Shown: in pieces, positions 17,731-20,523 of the stretch | How the letters are laid out: every line of letters starts with the position of its first letter | Position numbering within the stretch: position 1 is the first letter of the stretch | Source of the DNA: CAZGYE01 sp964530165 | GTDB taxonomy: Bacteria > Planctomycetota > Planctomycetia > Planctomycetales > Planctomycetaceae | NCBI GenBank assembly: GCA_964530165.1 | Contig: CAZGYE010000072.1 | Coordinates: 1 to 20,523, forward strand | DNA: 20,523 nucleotides | Direction: 5' to 3' | Made by a program: the position numbers and the translations under genes | The notes under the pieces: model-generated | Databases searched by the model: none | Seen by the model: only the letters and a program-made list of their open reading frames with translations | Told to the model about the DNA's origin: nothing

Positions 17731-17833
17731 GTCGGCAACTGCTTCAACCGTGGACCGTTTCCAGAACGTCAAACACGCCAAGTGGATACAAAGATTCTGG
17801 TCGATCGCTCCATTTTTCGGCACGCCCTTTGCG

Positions 17834-17839
17834 TATAAT
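17834..17839 (+). promoter_or_regulatory. Consensus -10 for the TPR gene
   Basis: A perfect TATAAT lies 73 bases upstream of the chosen ATG. No good -35 is visible. Its presence argues against the TTG-initiated extension of the TPR frame to 17829, which would run through the promoter. Confidence 0.55.
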
Positions 17840-17912
17840 CCACTGGTGGAGAGTACAACCTCACCCAAAACGAGGTCACCCTGACCTCGTCGAGCACGAA
17901 AGCACTGGAGCC

Positions 17913-18338
17913 ATGCAGAACGACACCGCACAAAAAACCTTTCGGCGGCTCGTTGCTGCCGAAGGATATCTGGAGCTGGGACTCCCCCACTACGCGCTGG
18001 AAGAACTCGACGCGATTCAAGACGCCGGTCCGCTCGCGCCGCCGATGCACTACATGCGAGGCGAAGCGCTGCGCGCCCAACAGCGTTACGAAGACGCCAT
18101 CCAACCGCTGCAGAGGGCCGCGCAACTCATCCCGGCGCCGCACAACAAGCAGGCTTGGCTGGCGCTGAGCGATTGTCTGCGTCATCGCGGCCAGGAAACG
18201 CTGGCCGAAGTGGTCGAGTCGTTGGCCAACACGCCGCCGCAAACCAGGCCGGTGTTGAACATCAACATCACGATCCAGAAGCAATCCCACGCAGTAAACG
18301 AAGACGACCTCGGAGACGAAACCGATTTGCTGAACTAG
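17913..18338 (+). CDS. Small TPR protein of unknown function
   Basis: 141 residues from the ATG at 17913. The helices match tetratricopeptide pairs: about 10-38 (AAEGYLELGLPHYALEELD), 43-76 (MHYMRGEALRAQQRYEDAI) and 80-105 (AWLALSDCLRHRGQETLAEV). The tail from 110 is a polar strand-like stretch (VLNINITIQKQ) ending in an acidic cluster. There is no signal peptide or membrane segment, so it is probably cytoplasmic and binds a partner protein. GGAG sits only two bases before the ATG, closer than usual. It is a single gene with its own -10 and a strong terminator, not part of the flanking minus-strand genes. I do not recognise the specific family. Confidence 0.78.
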   Translation: MQNDTAQKTFRRLVAAEGYLELGLPHYALEELDAIQDAGPLAPPMHYMRGEALRAQQRYEDAIQPLQRAAQLIPAPHNKQAWLALSDCLRHRGQETLAEVVESLANTPPQTRPVLNINITIQKQSHAVNEDDLGDETDLLN

Positions 18339-18361
18339 TCCGTCCGATCCCTCTTTCCCCG

Positions 18362-18394
18362 CAAAAGCCCGGGTCAATTTGTCCCGGGCTTTTG
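18362..18394. terminator. Strong terminator, usable in both directions
   Basis: Perfect 12-bp arms CAAAAGCCCGGG and CCCGGGCTTTTG around a 9-nt loop, 23 bases after the TPR stop codon. The GC core with A/T tails gives a U-run on either strand, so it can end the TPR transcript and, from the other side, transcripts coming from proS. Confidence 0.88.
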
Positions 18395-18412
18395 TCGTTC
18401 TTATCAGGTTTC

Positions 18413-18579
18413 GGCGAGCGGGGGGTGGCGGGGCCTGAGCGACCAACGGGAGCGTGGCCCCGTGTTTGCATGTTGGCAAGAAGCTCTGATCCGGGCACAA
18501 CGGGCCAACAGGGCGCATGCCCCGGGGCCACGTTCGCTTCGCTCTCTAAGGCCCCGCCACCCCGTCGCCCCCGCTCGCC
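18413..18579. repeat. Long imperfect palindrome between the TPR gene and proS
   Basis: Left arm 18413-18461 (begins GGCGAGCGGGG, contains GGTGGCGGGGCC, ends GTGGCCCCG) and right arm 18523-18579 are inverted copies with small indels and mismatches. An inner pair TGTTGGC (18471-18477)/GCCAACA (18504-18510) extends the dyad. Frames across it are repeat-derived. No gene is visible from 18339 to 18632. Confidence 0.8.
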
Positions 18580-18632
18580 ATGCCGGGACGTGGGATTGTG
18601 AAACGCCCCGACACCTCGCGCGTTTCCCGATG

Positions 18633-20387
18633 TCAGTCGGGCACCTGACTCGCCTCTTCGGCGCGGCGATTGTCGAGCCTCTTCAGAGTGCTTTGCACTC
18701 CAGAGTCGACTGGGACTTTGTCGGGCTCCGCAGCCCAGCGCCATTTCAGTTCGACCTGGCCTTCTTGGAGGCCCTTGCCGCCGATGACGATCCGCAACGG
18801 GATGCCGATCAGATCGGCGTCTTTGAACTTGAAGCCGGGGCGGGCTTTGCGGTCGTCCATGAGGACCTCGACGCCGGCTTCTTCCAGTTCGGCATAGTAA
18901 CGTTCGGCGACCTGCATCACCTCTGTGTTGGTGACGTTGAGCGGAATGACAAGCACCTCGTAGGGGGCGATTGCCAGCGGCCAGATCAGGCCGTTTTCAT
19001 CGTGCGACGTCTCGGCCAACGCGGCAACGATGCGGTTGATGCCGATGCCGTAGCAGCCCATAACAATCGGGTGCCGTTGCTCCTTTTCGTCCAGGTATTC
19101 GGCCCCCAGGGCCGTGCTGTACTTGGTCCCCAGCTTGAACACGTGGCCGATCTCGATGCCGCGCACCAGCTCGAACGTCCCGTCGCCGTTGCAGCGGGGA
19201 CAAGGATCGCCCTGGAGGGCCATGCGGAGGTCGTGGGTGGTTTCGAGCTGGTAATCACGGCCGACGTTGACGCCGGTGTAGTGAGCGTCGGCGACGTTTG
19301 CGCCGGTGACGGCATCGGCGATCGTGGGGATGTCGTGGTCGGCGAAGAGATCACAGCGGATGCCGACCGGGCCGGCAAAACCGACCGGTGCGCCGGTGAC
19401 CTGCCGGATCGTCTCTTCGTCGGCCAATTCGACCGATTCGGCGCTGATCGCCCGGCGGATTTTGGCTTCGTTGGCTTCGTGGTCGCCGCGGATCAGAACC
19501 GCCACCGGGCGGTCGTCGGCTTGGTAGACGAGCGTCTTGATCATCTGCGCCGGCTCGCAGCCGAGCAGACTGCTCACCTGCTCGATGGTGGTTGCGCCCG
19601 GTGTATCCACCTTTTCGAGCTTGGCCATTTCGGCGGGCGCCGCGATATTCGGCGTCGGCCGGCCGGTTTCGGCCCGTTCGAGATTAGCGCCATAGCCGCA
19701 GGCGGAGCAACGGACGATGCTGTCTTCGCCGTTCTCAGCCGGCGCCATGAACTCATGCGAGGCGTCGCCGCCGATCGGACCGCTCTCGGCTTCGACGGCC
19801 AAATACTCCAGCCCGCAGCGAGAGAAGATACGGCAATAGGCGTCGTACATTTGCTGGTACGACTGATTGAGCTGCTCCAGATTGGTGTCGAAGCTGTAGG
19901 CGTCTTTCATCAGAAACTCGCTGGTTCGCAGCACGCCGAACCGCGGACGCTCCTCGTTGCGGAATTTGGTTTGAATCTGATACAGCGTCAGTGGCAACTG
20001 CCGATAGCTGCTCACATGATGGGCGACCAGGTCGGTGACGACCTCTTCGTGCGTCGGGCCGAGTGCAAGCGGAATTTTGCGGTTCCCGCGGCTGACCTCG
20101 AAGTGGATGAGCACCGAGCCGAACGCCTCTTTGCGGCCGGTCCGCTCGAAGAGTTCGGTCGGCTGCAGGGCGGGCATGAAGATTTCGACGGCGCCGGCGG
20201 CATCCATTTCTTCGCGGACGATTTGTTCGGCCTTGCGAAGGGCCCGGTAGCCGAGCGGGAGATACGTGTAGGCTCCGGCCATGAGTTGCCGAATCAGCCC
20301 GGCCCGCAGCATCAACTGATGGCTGGGAATCTCCGCATCGGCGGGCACCTCCTTCATGGTGGGAATGAACGTTTTGGTCCAGCGCAC
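18633..20387 (-). CDS. proS: Prolyl-tRNA synthetase, bacterial type with editing insertion
   Basis: Charges tRNA-Pro and clears mischarged Ala-tRNA-Pro. A GTG start at 20387 is preferred: it has GGAAGG nine bases upstream, gives the family-typical N-terminus (V/M)RWTKTFIPTMKEVPADAE, and lies about 30 bases after a predicted transcription start. The ATG at 20414 would be almost leaderless. From the GTG the protein is 584 residues. Visible class II features are LALGPTHEEVVTDLV, TKFRNEERPRFGVLRTSEFLMKDAYSF and RGIEIGHVFKLGTKYS. The insertion (editing) domain lies between, after RCSACGYGANLE. The tail carries the anticodon-binding domain with LMDDRKARPGFKFKDADLIG. A terminator and palindromic repeat follow it. 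Confidence 0.96.
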   Translation of the reverse strand: MRWTKTFIPTMKEVPADAEIPSHQLMLRAGLIRQLMAGAYTYLPLGYRALRKAEQIVREEMDAAGAVEIFMPALQPTELFERTGRKEAFGSVLIHFEVSRGNRKIPLALGPTHEEVVTDLVAHHVSSYRQLPLTLYQIQTKFRNEERPRFGVLRTSEFLMKDAYSFDTNLEQLNQSYQQMYDAYCRIFSRCGLEYLAVEAESGPIGGDASHEFMAPAENGEDSIVRCSACGYGANLERAETGRPTPNIAAPAEMAKLEKVDTPGATTIEQVSSLLGCEPAQMIKTLVYQADDRPVAVLIRGDHEANEAKIRRAISAESVELADEETIRQVTGAPVGFAGPVGIRCDLFADHDIPTIADAVTGANVADAHYTGVNVGRDYQLETTHDLRMALQGDPCPRCNGDGTFELVRGIEIGHVFKLGTKYSTALGAEYLDEKEQRHPIVMGCYGIGINRIVAALAETSHDENGLIWPLAIAPYEVLVIPLNVTNTEVMQVAERYYAELEEAGVEVLMDDRKARPGFKFKDADLIGIPLRIVIGGKGLQEGQVELKWRWAAEPDKVPVDSGVQSTLKRLDNRRAEEASQVPD

Positions 20388-20426
20388 GAATGGAATCCTT
20401 CCGGAACAAGGCATCGAAACGGCGGC

Positions 20427-20453
20427 ATTCTAGCAGAATCGCCACGGGGTCAA
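20427..20453 (-). promoter_or_regulatory. Candidate proS promoter
   Basis: Minus-strand TTGACC (20453-20448) and TAGAAT (20432-20427), with TG placed two bases before the -10, separated by 15 bases. The spacing is short, but both hexamers are good. Predicted transcription start is near 20420. Confidence 0.5.
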
Positions 20454-20474
20454 AAGGTTCAGCGCCGGAGCACG

Positions 20475-20523
20475 GAAAAGGGGACAGGTCCAATTTGTGC
20501 GAAGCACCCTTCGGGCCGTTCCG
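20475..20523. repeat. Possible end of a GGGGACAGGT-type dispersed repeat, cut by the window
   Basis: The string AAAAGGGGACAGGTCCAATT and the following sequence resemble dispersed repeats I associate with the flanks of REP-associated Y1 transposase genes. Only the edge is present and no transposase is visible, so this is recognition from memory with low confidence. Confidence 0.3.

Larger units (their letters stand above)
17466..17912. other. Divergent intergenic region with two dyads and no credible gene
   Basis: 447 bp between the WecA-like gene (minus) and the TPR gene (plus). Open frames here, such as a plus frame to 17838, have no ribosome site, no recognisable motif and atypical codon use. 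Two tight palindromes and a consensus -10 are listed separately. No tRNA-like T-arm or cloverleaf was seen. Confidence 0.7.

Noticed and set aside
17544..17838. Plus-strand frame starting MTNFSSSTFLIRAADIKHL
   Set aside because: No ribosome site, no motif, codon use unlike neighbours, and it ends inside the TPR-gene promoter.
17659..17931. Minus-strand 90-codon frame in the divergent intergenic region
   Set aside because: Contains both the -10 box and the TPR gene start on the other strand; no recognisable domain.

Overview
The window looks like a piece of a planctomycete chromosome, probably a draft or metagenome scaffold. Three things suggest this: the moderate-to-high GC gene set; a DUF1573 protein next to a lipoprotein-like multihaem cytochrome carrying an EPCGC metallophosphatase-like domain; and very abundant palindromic intergenic repeats, including families built on GTGGGGCAGGCTTTCCAGCC and GGGAGGGCGAGGCTCCCG that I associate with planctomycetes. 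The assignment is by pattern recognition, not by a search. A run of exactly 100 Ns (1808-1907) marks a scaffold gap of unknown true length.

Layout, left to right. Minus strand: glnD (truncated by the window edge) and glnB, a PII sensor and its modifying enzyme. Plus strand: an A24 prepilin peptidase, converging on minus-strand alaS. Then, all on the minus strand: an HtrA-like S1C protease with two PDZ domains, recA, a CYTH-domain protein, the multihaem cytochrome and DUF1573 gene pair, an O-antigen ligase/Wzy-like membrane protein with TPRs, and a WecA/TagO-type phosphoglycosyltransferase. A small plus-strand TPR gene with a consensus -10 and a strong terminator follows, then minus-strand proS.

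Functional grouping: GlnB/GlnD handle nitrogen sensing. The WecA-like enzyme and the ligase-like protein are plausible partners in lipid-linked surface glycan synthesis. DUF1573 and the multihaem protein form a tight two-gene envelope operon behind their own promoter. AlaS, ProS and RecA are housekeeping. No phage, plasmid, IS transposase, CRISPR array or rRNA/tRNA gene was seen.

The most unusual content is repetitive. Seven loci share one architecture that I do not recognise as a named element: a purine-rich array of 7- or 8-nt units, a short core, then a pyrimidine-rich array with the same unit length in inverted orientation. Unit sequence differs between loci, but unit length matches between the two arms of each locus. 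Three lie between genes. Four lie inside the O-antigen-ligase-like gene without breaking its 857-codon frame, where each reads as a charged linker followed by a hydrophobic segment. At least four other palindrome types occur: GTGGGGCAGG units, a three-hairpin cluster, and two long inverted repeats of about 135 and 167 bp.
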